In this document: one piece after another, positions 15,651 to 23,904 of the stretch | How the letters are laid out: each line of letters starts with the position of its first letter | Numbering within the stretch: the first letter of the stretch is position 1 | NCBI GenBank assembly: GCA_910580075.1 | Contig: CAJTVR010000057.1 | Span: forward strand, 1 to 29,124 | Direction: 5' to 3' | Source of the DNA: an uncultured Eubacterium sp. | Lineage (GTDB): Bacteria; Bacillota; Clostridia; Lachnospirales; Lachnospiraceae | DNA length: 29,124 nt | Made by a program: the position numbers and the translations under genes | The notes under the pieces: generated by a model | What the model saw: only the letters and a program-made list of their open reading frames with translations | The model's database searches: none | Told to the model about the DNA's origin: nothing

Positions 15651-15931
15651 TAATCGATTTCCTTTGCGAAGAATGCTGCGGCTTTTTTTAAGAAAAGGTT
15701 CTCCTTCTCCAGTTCGGCAATTTTTTTATTAAGATTATGGATCTCCTTTGCGTATGGGTTATCAGATTGTGATTTAGAAGTGTATCTGCATTCTTCGCTG
15801 TATTTCTTTACCCATCCAGAAATGGTGGATTTAGCAACACCATACTCTTTTTCGAGTTGTGGGTAGCCTGTTCCCTGCATATAAGCATGGACTAATTGTT
15901 TTTTAAATTCTATATCATATTTTTTTGTCAT
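15650..15931 (-). CDS. IS3-family transposase OrfA
   Basis: From ATG 15931 (AAGGAG nine bases upstream) the product of 93 residues has the HTH opening MTKKYDIEFKKQLVHAYMQG. The second helix pair is YPQLEKEYGVAKSTISGWVK, followed by a leucine-zipper helix IHNLNKKIAELEKENLFLKK and the FFAKEID end. Such OrfA proteins bind the terminal repeats and repress or help transposition. An earlier in-frame ATG at 15964 lies inside the inverted-repeat region and lacks a ribosome site. Confidence 0.92.
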   Translation of the reverse strand: MTKKYDIEFKKQLVHAYMQGTGYPQLEKEYGVAKSTISGWVKKYSEECRYTSKSQSDNPYAKEIHNLNKKIAELEKENLFLKKAAAFFAKEID

Positions 15932-16179
15932 AATGGTAATCTCCTTGTTCGTTTTATTATACATTATCCGAACAAGGTGTTACAAGATTAGTATACCACT
16001 ACAATGCCGCACACTGCCGCTGCATCCGAACCTCCAATCCCTGTTTTCCTCTTTTTGCTGTAGATACTCTGATATACATAGCTGTTCTCCTTTCTTCTGT
16101 GCAGACCGGACAGCCGCGGTGCAGCCACACCACTCCTGCCCGGATTCTGTACCTTTCCATTCTGTAACATGACTGCCGC

Positions 16180-17112
16180 CTATGCTGACAGCACCATCCG
16201 GTATGCCCTGTCTGTCAGCGGATTTCCCTCCACTGTCTTCAGAAACAGGTTCTCCCTGTAATTTTTTGTCTTCCGCACAGGCTCTGCATGTGTCGCAAAA
16301 TCAGAAACAGCATTGATAAACCGGTACCCGTTTCTTTCAGTTTCCTTCAGGTCTGGCGCATCAAAATACCTCGCCTTCATGTCATTCAAAAGCACAAGGT
16401 TATTTTTCTTTTGTGCAGCGCTCATATCTTCCGTGACAGGAAAAAATTCTGAAAAGTATTCCATGACTTTTCTGTCGGTCAGTTTCTTCTGCACCAGGTC
16501 ATCTATACTCTTACCCATCTGCGACATGTATTCTTCGGCAAACTGCAGCATCATCCGTGCATCCTCAATTCTGTCCATGATGCCGGATGTATGCCTTGCC
16601 GTCCAGGTGCGCTTTGCCGTCCTCAGTGCAAGATTCAGCGTATTCTGGCAGACCACACGCACAGGCGTCATGGCTGCCTTAACCGCACAGCTCCCATCAT
16701 GGGAATTCATGATGACGAAATACGGTTCTATCTCATCCCCGGCAATGATAAATCTCTGCGGAAGACGCGCAAGCATAAAAACGCGTTTTCCTCCCTGTAA
16801 AGAACCTGCTGTTTCATATGTAACTCCCTCTCCCAGAAGACTGTCCGTAAAAGCAAAGGCTTCCCTGTTCTGTACAATCTGGTAGCGGTCGCTTACCACC
16901 CCGAGCACACTCTGGTCTGTACTCCGTACATTTGCCTTGTAGCCAGATATTTCCGTTCCCCCGTCTGTGTATACATCCTTCTGGACAATCTCCCAGTCAA
17001 GGCCGGCAAGCCGTATGGCTTCCCTGGAACACGGTGCATCCTGAACAACTGTCCCAATACCGTGCCATGGTTTTTTCCTTACGGAAAACATTGTTTCAAC
17101 ATTTGCTGCCAT
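16180..17112 (-). CDS. DUF932 (phage/plasmid-like) protein
   Basis: The 310-residue product follows the DUF932 family closely: an N-terminal MFSVRKKPWHGIGTVV, then SVLGVVSDRYQIVQNREAFA, VFMLARLPQRFII, NSHDGSCAVKAAMTPVRVVC (the conserved core) and a helical C-terminal half. AGGAGG lies nine bases before ATG 17112. These proteins are carried by phages, plasmids and ICEs. Their biochemical role is not established; single-strand annealing or anti-restriction have been suggested. It is the second gene of a small operon after a 25-residue membrane peptide, and before the interrupted 74-codon gene. Length is normal. Confidence 0.9.
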   Translation of the reverse strand: MAANVETMFSVRKKPWHGIGTVVQDAPCSREAIRLAGLDWEIVQKDVYTDGGTEISGYKANVRSTDQSVLGVVSDRYQIVQNREAFAFTDSLLGEGVTYETAGSLQGGKRVFMLARLPQRFIIAGDEIEPYFVIMNSHDGSCAVKAAMTPVRVVCQNTLNLALRTAKRTWTARHTSGIMDRIEDARMMLQFAEEYMSQMGKSIDDLVQKKLTDRKVMEYFSEFFPVTEDMSAAQKKNNLVLLNDMKARYFDAPDLKETERNGYRFINAVSDFATHAEPVRKTKNYRENLFLKTVEGNPLTDRAYRMVLSA

Positions 17113-17116
17113 AATC

Positions 17117-17194
17117 TTATTCCTCCTCTGATTTCATGATTTCTGCTATAACTGCCGCAATTAAACTTATTACTGCAAGGGTAATCCTGTCCAT
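17117..17194 (-). CDS. 25-residue membrane peptide
   Basis: ATG 17194 has GGAGGGAGG five bases upstream. It opens a frame of 25 residues, mostly one hydrophobic helix (MDRITLAVISLIAAVIAEIM) with an acidic end. Its stop lies four bases before the DUF932 start and its last codons form that gene's ribosome site, so translation is coupled. Resemblance to type I toxin peptides or small membrane regulators is only by shape. Confidence 0.6.
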   Translation of the reverse strand: MDRITLAVISLIAAVIAEIMKSEEE

Positions 17195-17241
17195 GAGCCT
17201 CCCTCCTTTCACAAGTTTTTTACATTCAGCCGGAATGCATC

Positions 17242-17270
17242 AAAAAGAGGGAACCCTTCCGGGCTCCCTC
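17242..17270 (-). terminator. Rho-independent terminator
   Basis: On the minus strand GAGGGAGCCC, loop GGAA, GGGTTCCCTC is followed by five T. It ends the operon of exported proteins and separates it from the DUF932 operon. The 190 bases between it and the gene ending at 17460 are AT-rich, with no gene seen. Confidence 0.9.
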
Positions 17271-17459
17271 CTGTATTGCTTTTTATGGCTGGAATAAGCG
17301 GGCAATTACTGCCAGCAATAATTGTTACATGATTATAATATATAATTGAAAATATTTATTTTTCCAATAGCATTCCAATACCTTTTTCCGGCTTTCAGAC
17401 ACTTATATTCAGAAATCCTCCCGGATTCTGCCATAGAATTATATACAAAATTATGTTTC

Positions 17460-18278
17460 TTACATATTCGAGAAATAGGATTCTTCTGTATATATATCCA
17501 GAATCAGAATGCCTAAATCATCTGATTCGGCACCATGCAGCACGCCATACGTTTTAAGAAGATACAATATATCTTTCGCACGGTTTTCAAATAACGTATA
17601 GGTATAACTGTATTCCGATTCAAACTGGTCTGTTACATATACCGTCAGTATATATCCATTGACATCAAATTCAAAATCTTTGAATATGCCGTTTTGTTCT
17701 ATGCCGATTAGTTTGTCTGCTGCTGCCTGAATCTTTTCAAGCATGAACTCTGTCAGCCGGACATAATTCTCCCTGGTCATTGTAATGGTATTCTTTTTAT
17801 TGCTAATGCTATACTTGAATTTCTTAGATGACCTTTTGCATTCTTTTAACAGCTTCTTAAGTTTAGAATCAATTTTATAAGAAGGTGTAATTATAACTTT
17901 ATTCTCATCATCTTCATCATATGAAACGATATCTCCTTCATCATAGATATCGCCCATCATGTGTTCTGAATAGTCTTCCAGATATCTGTATTCATCATCA
18001 AAGTCTACATAAGAACCATCGTAAGCAGCATTTTTCTTTTCCTCCTCAGCATCTTTCTCCATCTGCTGGTTCGCCTGCCATTCACGTTTTTCAGCAAGTT
18101 TATCATACATTTCCTGCTGTTTCCTGTCTGCTTCTTCTTTCTCTTTTTCTTCCCAGTAGTACTCAAAAAAATCTTCGTCATAACGCCATTCTTCCGGAAC
18201 CTCTGCCAGTACAGGCCGGGCTGGCATTGTAAAGCATAATGCTGCCAGTAAAACTGCTGCTGATATTTTGTTTTTCAT
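17460..18278 (-). CDS. Exported acidic coiled-coil protein
   Basis: The start at ATG 18278 is chosen over the upstream GTG because AGGAGG lies eight bases before it. The 272-residue product has a Sec signal peptide (MKNKISAAVLLAALCFTMPA, cleavage after VLA). Next comes an acidic/aromatic helix rich in Glu, Lys and Gln (about 25-90) and a Tyr/Asp-rich stretch. The globular C-terminal half has SYKIDSKLKKLLKECKRSSK, YTYTLFENRAKDILYLLKTY and a final DLGILILDIYTEE. The last part resembles the end of the upstream gene's product, so the two are probably distant paralogs. No enzyme motif is visible. An extracellular scaffold or sensor is speculation. Confidence 0.65.
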   Translation of the reverse strand: MKNKISAAVLLAALCFTMPARPVLAEVPEEWRYDEDFFEYYWEEKEKEEADRKQQEMYDKLAEKREWQANQQMEKDAEEEKKNAAYDGSYVDFDDEYRYLEDYSEHMMGDIYDEGDIVSYDEDDENKVIITPSYKIDSKLKKLLKECKRSSKKFKYSISNKKNTITMTRENYVRLTEFMLEKIQAAADKLIGIEQNGIFKDFEFDVNGYILTVYVTDQFESEYSYTYTLFENRAKDILYLLKTYGVLHGAESDDLGILILDIYTEESYFSNM

Positions 18279-18422
18279 AAAAATAACCTCCTGATTTTTA
18301 CTCACATTCTATGGTTCATATTCTAAATAACTGCTGCTTCATAATCTTAAATAATTTCCATCTGCGTCCTGAAAATAATTCCCCACTGTCCTTATTATGT
18401 CAATAAGCCATCCCACACCAAA

Positions 18423-19418
18423 TCAGCCAAAGGTATACAGCACTTCATCTGTATCTGCATCCACAAACTCTACCGTTACCAGACTGCCTCCGTTTCTGTT
18501 AAAAAACTGGTAAAGATATGCCAGCCTGTACCACTCCTCCCGAAACAGATGTTCCCTCATATATTCATATCCCACAGCTGCAGCTGCTATATCAGCTTCT
18601 ATGCTGCCATATCCGTCATATTCTTCTTCCAGAGTATCATCTGCTTCATAATCATTAACCATAAAAGTGATTCTGCTTAAATCATCACTGACTGAAACAC
18701 CGGAAAACTCTCCATATCCCATTTCTTCAACATAGGCATCAAACTTTTTCTTTATGTCTTTACGGATTGCATTGCGGGTAGAAACCGGCATCGTATATTC
18801 CGTATACCCTTTGAACAGGTGCTGTTTATAGCCGATATCATCATAAACAGAGCTGTATTCGCTGCACTGGCTGCTTACAAAGTTATATCCATAGTCTGAA
18901 TTTTCAAGTTTAAATGTATACCCTGTTACCAGTTCCGCTCCGCTTTCTACAGCATCCGCTGCTTCTTTTACTAAATTTCTGGCACTATCCCAAAAATCTG
19001 ATTCCCCATTTGTTTCTTCATCTGCTTCATCTTCTTTTTCTGCTTTCTCCTCTTTCTCCGTTTTTTCCTCTGCTTCTTTCGCTGCTTTTCTTTCCGCTTC
19101 CTTTCTGGCTTTTTCCTCTGCCTCTTTTTCTGCTTTTTTTCTGGCTTTTTCCTCTGCCTCTTTTTCTGCCCTTTTCCTTGCTTTTCTTTCCGCCTCCTTC
19201 TGTGCTTTTTCCTCTGCCTTTTTCTTTGCTTTCTTTTCTGTTTCTTTTTCCGCCTTTTTCTCTGCTTTTTTCTCTGCCTTCTTTTCTCCCGATTTGCCAT
19301 CTTCCTCCGATGATACCTGCACACTGGCAGAATCAGTCTGCTCCGTATCACTGCTGTCACCCATAAAAGCACCAATGATACAAAGTACCAGAAATCCTGT
19401 TATAATCTTCTTTTTCAT
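18423..19418 (-). CDS. Membrane-anchored protein with long Lys/Glu helix
   Basis: The 331-residue protein has an N-terminal anchor or signal (KKKIITGFLVLCIIGAFMG). A Ser/Asp linker leads to about 95 residues of almost only Lys, Glu, Ala and Arg in short repeats such as KKAEKEAEEKARK (about 45-140). That composition predicts a rigid single alpha-helix or coiled coil roughly 14 nm long. The globular end has VTGYTFKLENSDYGYNFVSS, TMPVSTRNAIRKDIKKKFDA and a last strand LVTVEFVDADTDEVLYTF. AAAGGA lies seven bases before ATG 19418. The acidic C-terminal domain resembles that of the next gene. A lipobox is not clear. I do not recognise the family. Confidence 0.65.
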   Translation of the reverse strand: MKKKIITGFLVLCIIGAFMGDSSDTEQTDSASVQVSSEEDGKSGEKKAEKKAEKKAEKETEKKAKKKAEEKAQKEAERKARKRAEKEAEEKARKKAEKEAEEKARKEAERKAAKEAEEKTEKEEKAEKEDEADEETNGESDFWDSARNLVKEAADAVESGAELVTGYTFKLENSDYGYNFVSSQCSEYSSVYDDIGYKQHLFKGYTEYTMPVSTRNAIRKDIKKKFDAYVEEMGYGEFSGVSVSDDLSRITFMVNDYEADDTLEEEYDGYGSIEADIAAAAVGYEYMREHLFREEWYRLAYLYQFFNRNGGSLVTVEFVDADTDEVLYTFG

Positions 19419-19457
19419 GCTAATCCTTTCAAAACTGACAGATTTCCGGTATTCATA

Positions 19458-20264
19458 TCATCTCATCATAATATTACAGAATGCAATAAAGCTGGCTGCC
19501 CGGGCTGTTTTCTTTGTTGTTTTTCTTATCTGTACCATTTCCTCATGATGTTTTTTCAGTAAGTCATACTGGTTTCTTGAATTTTCCAAAACCGCTGCAT
19601 CAACAGCCAGATTATACGTCTGAATTATATTGGATTCATTCAGCAGTTCTGACATTTCCCTTGCAATTTCATTACTCTGCTCCTGTGCATTTAACTGGGC
19701 AATACTTATGGATATCATCTGCTCATGGTAGCAGTCACTCATATATGTATTCACCAGTTCCTTCCAGCTTTCAGCCCTTCCAAGTTCGATAATCCGGCAC
19801 ATCGCAGAAATCGTATCACAATCCCTCATATTTTCTGGAATTAATGAACACGCATCCGAATATTCTGCTGACCTTAAAATCTCTCTTGCCATATCCTGAT
19901 ATTTTTCGGCAGCCTTCTGGCACCTGCACTTCTTTGGATAATAAATCACCCAGTTTACCATGCACCTTACTCTGTAATACCAGATTTTTATAAATTTAAA
20001 TAATCCTTTCTTTACAGGCGGTATCTGATAATATTCCATATATTTCTGCGCCAGAGACAGATTGCCGTATACCTCATTTATAATATTTATAATTTCCCCA
20101 TTTAAACGCTTTAATATCTGTACAGCCTCGCATTGTTTCTTAAAATCCCTGACAGCTGTATCATCTGTCAGATTTTCCCGATTCCCGCTTCTGTCATCTG
20201 ACGCCGTACCGCAGTTCGGACAAAATTTTCCTTGAAATTCAGTTCCACAATTCATACAAAACAT
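19458..20264 (-). CDS. Zinc-ribbon protein with helical body
   Basis: From ATG 20264 (AGGAGAGGTG just upstream) the 268-residue product begins with a zinc ribbon, MFCMNCGTEFQGKFCPNCG (two CxxC pairs). About 240 mainly helical residues follow, with a semi-hydrophobic segment near FIKIWYYRVRCMVNWVIYYP (about 90-110) that may touch the membrane. After it, CRCQKAAEKYQDMAREIL starts a helical repeat. The ribbon is the common double-zinc-ribbon start of Firmicutes membrane-associated proteins. It is first of three genes (zinc ribbon, Lys/Glu-helix protein, exported protein) running into the terminator at 17242. It is divergent from an XRE regulator, which may control it. Function unknown. Confidence 0.65.
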   Translation of the reverse strand: MFCMNCGTEFQGKFCPNCGTASDDRSGNRENLTDDTAVRDFKKQCEAVQILKRLNGEIINIINEVYGNLSLAQKYMEYYQIPPVKKGLFKFIKIWYYRVRCMVNWVIYYPKKCRCQKAAEKYQDMAREILRSAEYSDACSLIPENMRDCDTISAMCRIIELGRAESWKELVNTYMSDCYHEQMISISIAQLNAQEQSNEIAREMSELLNESNIIQTYNLAVDAAVLENSRNQYDLLKKHHEEMVQIRKTTKKTARAASFIAFCNIMMR

Positions 20265-20381
20265 ATGACACCTCTCCTTTTCCATTTTTTCTGCTCATTT
20301 TTTATTCCTTCTTTTTGTAATTTTAATACAACTTCTGCACTGTCTTATATCTCCTTAATTTATTTGCAACCATTTGGTAGC

Positions 20382-20413
20382 ATAACTCAGATTATTATTA
20401 CATATGAGATTAT
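20382..20413. promoter_or_regulatory. Candidate operator between divergent XRE and zinc-ribbon genes
   Basis: ATAACTCA (20382-20389) and TGAGATTAT (20405-20413) form an imperfect inverted repeat. It sits 28 bases before the XRE gene and in front of the divergent operon. This is where a self-regulating XRE repressor would bind. It has not been compared with other genomes. Confidence 0.3.
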
Positions 20414-20441
20414 CATTGTCAAGAAAGGAAAGTGATTTTCT

Positions 20442-20705
20442 ATGTATTTAAAAAGACTGGAAGACTTACGAATTGACAATGACCTGACCCAGCAGAATAT
20501 TGCTGATATCTTAAAATGCCAGCGCGAAGTATACCGGCGCTATGAAAAGGGAATCCGGGAGCTGCCCCTGTCTTATGCCTGCATACTTGCTGACTATTAC
20601 CATGTATCGTTAGACTACCTGGCGGGCCGTGACAATTTCCGCATGCGCCCTGCTCCCGGACAGTTTCCGTCAGGTTTCCCCACTGAAAGAAAGCATACAT
20701 GCTGA
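20442..20705 (+). CDS. XRE-family helix-turn-helix regulator
   Basis: The 87-residue product has a canonical XRE HTH in residues 3-65. It reads LKRLEDLRIDNDLTQQNIAD, then ILKCQREVYRRYEKGIREL, and LADYYHVSLDYLAGR. This is followed by a short basic tail. AAAGGAAAG lies about 11 bases before ATG 20442. It is transcribed away from the zinc-ribbon operon and towards the PrimPol/helicase gene. Small XRE proteins at such positions usually repress themselves and the divergent operon. The recognition helix has Gln-Arg-Glu-Val-Tyr in place of the commoner polar residues. No clear terminator follows; the 80 bases to the next stop hold A and T runs. Confidence 0.88.
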   Translation: MYLKRLEDLRIDNDLTQQNIADILKCQREVYRRYEKGIRELPLSYACILADYYHVSLDYLAGRDNFRMRPAPGQFPSGFPTERKHTC

Positions 20706-20784
20706 ATGTCCGGAAAAATAAAAAAAACATCGGAAACCGTTACTGTTTAAGGGCTAAAACAGCTGAATTTTTAAAAAAATTTTT

Positions 20785-23361
20785 TCATTTCCCGGACAGT
20801 GGCAGCCTGCCGTCCGGGATGCCCTCTCCCATGCCCTGGCTCAGGTAATCCCTTTCCGATATCTCTGCCTGTTCACATGGAAACGCCGAAAACACATATA
20901 CCGTACAGTCCTGTCTTAACAGTCTCGCCCTTCCAATGCACTGCTCCAGCTCGCTTTCTATGGAGTACAGCTGAACCGTCCTTAACAGCCTTTCACTGTA
21001 AGCTGTAATCAGGAAATCATACTCTTTATACTGCACCCGCCTTCTTTTCGGAACCCGGTCTTCTTCCCGGTTTACATCAGCTCCCAGATAGCAAGCTGCC
21101 AGCTTGTAAGCTTCCTCATTCTTATAGGGTGTCCCTATAACAGCAATGTCCTTCCCTTCCAGGGCATTTGTCCCGGAAGAATTTCCAAAATGAATCCCTG
21201 CATCATTCTGCCGCCCGTATTTCATATATGTAATAATCTGCGGATGCTCCTGTCCGAGACAGTCTCTGGCAGCCTGAAAAACCCCCGTTTTCTTTTCCAG
21301 GCTTCCTCTCCCAAGCAGATAACGGGCATACTGCTTCAGTCTGCCCCTGTAAGCTGCTTTTTTCTCCGGGTACATTGTAACCGGCATTGTTTTCTCAAAA
21401 TACAGCCTGTATATTTCTTCATTCAGTGTAGCTGAAAGAACTATGTACCGGTGTTCAGGCAGCTTCTGCGGACAGAAATATACAACATCCCCGTCCTCTC
21501 TGCGCACATAACTGCCAGCCAGCAGCAGGTCATTCAGGTTTTCCCCGTCCCCGGCTCCCAGCGCATCCAGCTCCTGCTCTGAAAACCCTCTGCTGTACGC
21601 CTGTGCCTGAGTCTTCCGGTATTCGCCAGCCGGAGTTTCCAGAACTGTCCTGGCTGCAGCGAAAATCCCTTTTCCGGCACACTCCGCTGCCTTTTCCAGC
21701 ACCGGTATGCTGACCCGGCTTATTTTTGCAAATATCTGCAGCATGAGAATGTCTTCATCTATAATAACGGTATGTTTCTTTATAAATGATTCCGGCATCT
21801 GCAGCAGAAAAGCATGTGTTGTAACAATGATTCTTTCACCTTTTACACCGTCCAGCCCGTCAGCAATCCGCTGCAGCTCCTCTTTCTGCGCCACACATGC
21901 TTCCGGTACTTCTTCCATGGATTCCTTCAGTATTTTCCGTCCCATACAGTGCAGTCCCCTTTCATGATATGAGGAAATCAAATCTGCTGTTTCCTTTGGC
22001 ACCATCGGATTTTTCTGGACGCTCGGCGTAACAAAGCATTTCTCTCCCATGGATTCCACCGTGCGTGCCACTTCCTTTTTCAGCATATTTGTCGGACATG
22101 CAATTATAAAGCGTGTCTGCCTGTTTTCACATGCCAGCTTTGCATAGGCCCTCGTTTTTCCTAATGCTGTCTGTGCTTTCACCAGATGCATTCCCGTACC
22201 CTGTGCCAAAAAAGCCCTTTCCAGATTTTCCTGCAGCATATCTTCTGCTTCCTTCGTGCTGTACAGATATTCCCGTCTGGCACAGTATATATTTCTGCCT
22301 GCCGAAACTGTCTCAAGAATGGTTCCGGCACATTCTTCTTTGCCAAAATACTCACAAAAATCCGGACTGCACCTTTTCGGATGATAGCCCTTCATATATT
22401 TGAAGTCCCGTTCCCACTTCCTGTATTTCTCCTCTCCCTGAACACTCCTGATTTTATCAAGAAAAAATTTTCTTCCGCCATGCAGATACCGCAGGTTAGA
22501 TGCAAGCGCAAACCTGGCATCATGGCCAAGTTCCTTTCCGTCTATAAAATCATCCAGAAGACTGCATCCCTTTCCATACTCTATGGCAGCCTGGCATTTT
22601 TTAGGCAGGCACGTTTTTACAGGGTGCAGCACATCATGCCTGATGATAAAATATGACGGAAAATGGATTCTGCCTATATAAATAATATCAGACTGCATCC
22701 ATTTTCCGTCATAAGAAGCCAAATCACTGACATGCCCTGCTGCAAGCCGTCCGTTTATAACCTGTATCTTATGTTTTCTGGCAAAGTTTATAATATTTCT
22801 TTTCAGATTGTCACCCCTGTCTGACGCTCTCATAAAAGCATTCATCAAATCACCCAGATTAAAACGTGCTTCCGGGTTCAGGCAGATAATTCCTTTCCCT
22901 CCGAAAAACATCCTCGACACATCACAGCAGGATTTATCGGCTTCCGGAAACACTCTCAGCATCATATCAAGCATGATCTCTGCTGCCTGTCTGTCCATCA
23001 CCGGCACATCATGTATATATACCACACGAAACCGTTCCTCATTTTCAAAAGAACGAAATGTATGATATGCAAATGCAATCTGTAAATTATTTTCAGCCGA
23101 ACGCCGGCTTATTTCCTGAAAACCGGCCCCGCCATCTATATCCAGAACAAACCACTGCATGGACTGAAAATTCTGCTGTTTCCGTTCTCCCTTCATAAAT
23201 GCCGGAATAAATGAATAACCTTCATTTCCTATTGATTGTGCCAGTTCTTCCATTTCTTTTTCCTGATAATTCTGTGTAACTTCCCGGCTTATTTGCGCTA
23301 TTTCTTTCTTTTGGGGTTTCTGTGTATATCCACAAAAACCCAGTCCTATTTTAAATACCAT
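20785..23361 (-). CDS. Primase-polymerase/SF2 helicase fusion replication protein
   Basis: The 858-residue protein has an AEP-type primase domain at its N-terminus. Motif I is WFVLDIDGG (Asp74, Asp76), FRVVY at 111-115, and CDVSRMFFGG at 146-155, a hallmark of archaeo-eukaryotic primases on mobile elements. A Cys cluster (331, 336, 344) may bind metal. The C-terminal half is an SF2-like helicase: Walker A AQTALGKT (396-403), ACPTNML (421-427), Walker B IIDED (533-537), VLSAT (641-645) and QCIGRARLLR (807-816). It starts at ATG 23361 with AAAGGAG about ten bases upstream. Such fusions initiate replication of plasmids and ICEs. The excisionase-like gene lies divergently next to it. Confidence 0.85.
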   Translation of the reverse strand: MVFKIGLGFCGYTQKPQKKEIAQISREVTQNYQEKEMEELAQSIGNEGYSFIPAFMKGERKQQNFQSMQWFVLDIDGGAGFQEISRRSAENNLQIAFAYHTFRSFENEERFRVVYIHDVPVMDRQAAEIMLDMMLRVFPEADKSCCDVSRMFFGGKGIICLNPEARFNLGDLMNAFMRASDRGDNLKRNIINFARKHKIQVINGRLAAGHVSDLASYDGKWMQSDIIYIGRIHFPSYFIIRHDVLHPVKTCLPKKCQAAIEYGKGCSLLDDFIDGKELGHDARFALASNLRYLHGGRKFFLDKIRSVQGEEKYRKWERDFKYMKGYHPKRCSPDFCEYFGKEECAGTILETVSAGRNIYCARREYLYSTKEAEDMLQENLERAFLAQGTGMHLVKAQTALGKTRAYAKLACENRQTRFIIACPTNMLKKEVARTVESMGEKCFVTPSVQKNPMVPKETADLISSYHERGLHCMGRKILKESMEEVPEACVAQKEELQRIADGLDGVKGERIIVTTHAFLLQMPESFIKKHTVIIDEDILMLQIFAKISRVSIPVLEKAAECAGKGIFAAARTVLETPAGEYRKTQAQAYSRGFSEQELDALGAGDGENLNDLLLAGSYVRREDGDVVYFCPQKLPEHRYIVLSATLNEEIYRLYFEKTMPVTMYPEKKAAYRGRLKQYARYLLGRGSLEKKTGVFQAARDCLGQEHPQIITYMKYGRQNDAGIHFGNSSGTNALEGKDIAVIGTPYKNEEAYKLAACYLGADVNREEDRVPKRRRVQYKEYDFLITAYSERLLRTVQLYSIESELEQCIGRARLLRQDCTVYVFSAFPCEQAEISERDYLSQGMGEGIPDGRLPLSGK

Positions 23362-23478
23362 TATGCCAGCTCTCCTTTCATTAAATAAACGCTGTCTGCA
23401 TAAACCAGCTGTTATTTAATAGTGAAAAGCATATTAACATTTTAATAAAACCATAACGCACCGAAAGGAGAATAAAGC

Positions 23479-23673
23479 ATGCTGAACCAGTACCAGGACA
23501 TTCTCACTGCAGAGGATGTATCTGAAATATTAATGATTGGAATGAACCGTACTTACAGCCTTTTAAACAGCGGCATGATAAAAGGCTTCCGTATCGGGAA
23601 AAAATGGAGAATTCCCAGGGATGCCGTAAGAGAATATATCCTCTGCCAGAGCAGGCTCCCGGCACATTCATAA
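23479..23673 (+). CDS. Excisionase/MerR-type HTH protein
   Basis: The 64-residue product reads LTAEDVSEILMIGMNRTYSL, LNSGMIKGFRIGKKWRIPRD, AVREYI. This is the winged HTH of the helix_turn_helix_17/excisionase family. AAAGGAG lies eight bases before ATG 23479, and a terminator follows at 23683. In ICEs and plasmids such proteins act as recombination directionality factors or small regulators. Broken integrases are found 3-5 kb to the right, so it may have served one of them. It is divergent from the PrimPol gene with 117 bases between. Confidence 0.85.
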   Translation: MLNQYQDILTAEDVSEILMIGMNRTYSLLNSGMIKGFRIGKKWRIPRDAVREYILCQSRLPAHS

Positions 23674-23682
23674 TCTCCCAAA

Positions 23683-23714
23683 AAAGAAAGCAGGCATTTC
23701 TGCCCGCTTTCTTT
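23683..23714 (+). terminator. Rho-independent terminator after the excisionase gene
   Basis: AAAGAAAGCAGGCA, loop TTTC, TGCCCGCTTTCTTT: a stem with one mismatch, ten bases after the stop codon. Confidence 0.8.
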
Positions 23715-23904
23715 ATCAGCTGGTTTTAAAATTTCCGTCCAGCTCTTTTATGATTGTACATTTTAAAATAAATTCTGTATACTCCTGTCTGTTCTTTCTT
23801 AATCTGCTTATCCAAATCATATGCTGCCATACAGGTACTGCTCATAATTGAATCTGCTTCTTTCCCTGTTCATCCGTACTTTTCTATTTAACCGGGGATT
23901 TATG

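Larger units (their letters stand above)
14752..16003 (-). mobile_element. IS3-family insertion sequence, apparently complete (1,252 bp)
   Basis: Terminal inverted repeats begin TGTAGTGGT at both ends and share TTGTAACAC and TTGTTCG further in (14752-14786 and 15969-16003). Inside are overlapping orfA and orfB with intact motifs. I see no target-site duplication (flanks CTG and ATG on the plus strand). Removing the element restores an open frame across the junction, so the ends are probably right. Confidence 0.9.
14603..16079 (-). pseudogene. 74-codon gene split by an IS3 insertion
   Basis: Joining 16079-16004 to 14751-14603 on the minus strand gives a perfect 225-base frame. It starts at ATG 16079 with AAAGGAG seven bases upstream and ends 42 bases before a strong terminator. 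The 74-residue product begins MYIRVSTAKRGKQGLEVRMQ. The Y-[IV]-RVST opening and QGLE resemble the very start of serine recombinases, but the protein is far too short for one. It continues CMQAPTSVREKLAAIRERRA and ends in a basic tail. No duplicated target bases remain at the junction. I do not recognise the family; a small basic nucleic-acid-binding protein is a guess. Confidence 0.7.

Noticed and set aside
16004..16170. Minus-strand frame starting ATG 16170 right after the DUF932 stop
   Set aside because: It has a weaker ribosome site than ATG 16079, and its frame does not join as well across the IS. The 74-codon reading explains both flanks and the terminator.
18914..19366. Plus-strand open frame of almost only Leu, Phe, Pro and Ser
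   Set aside because: It is the antisense of the Lys/Glu repeat tract, where such frames arise automatically.
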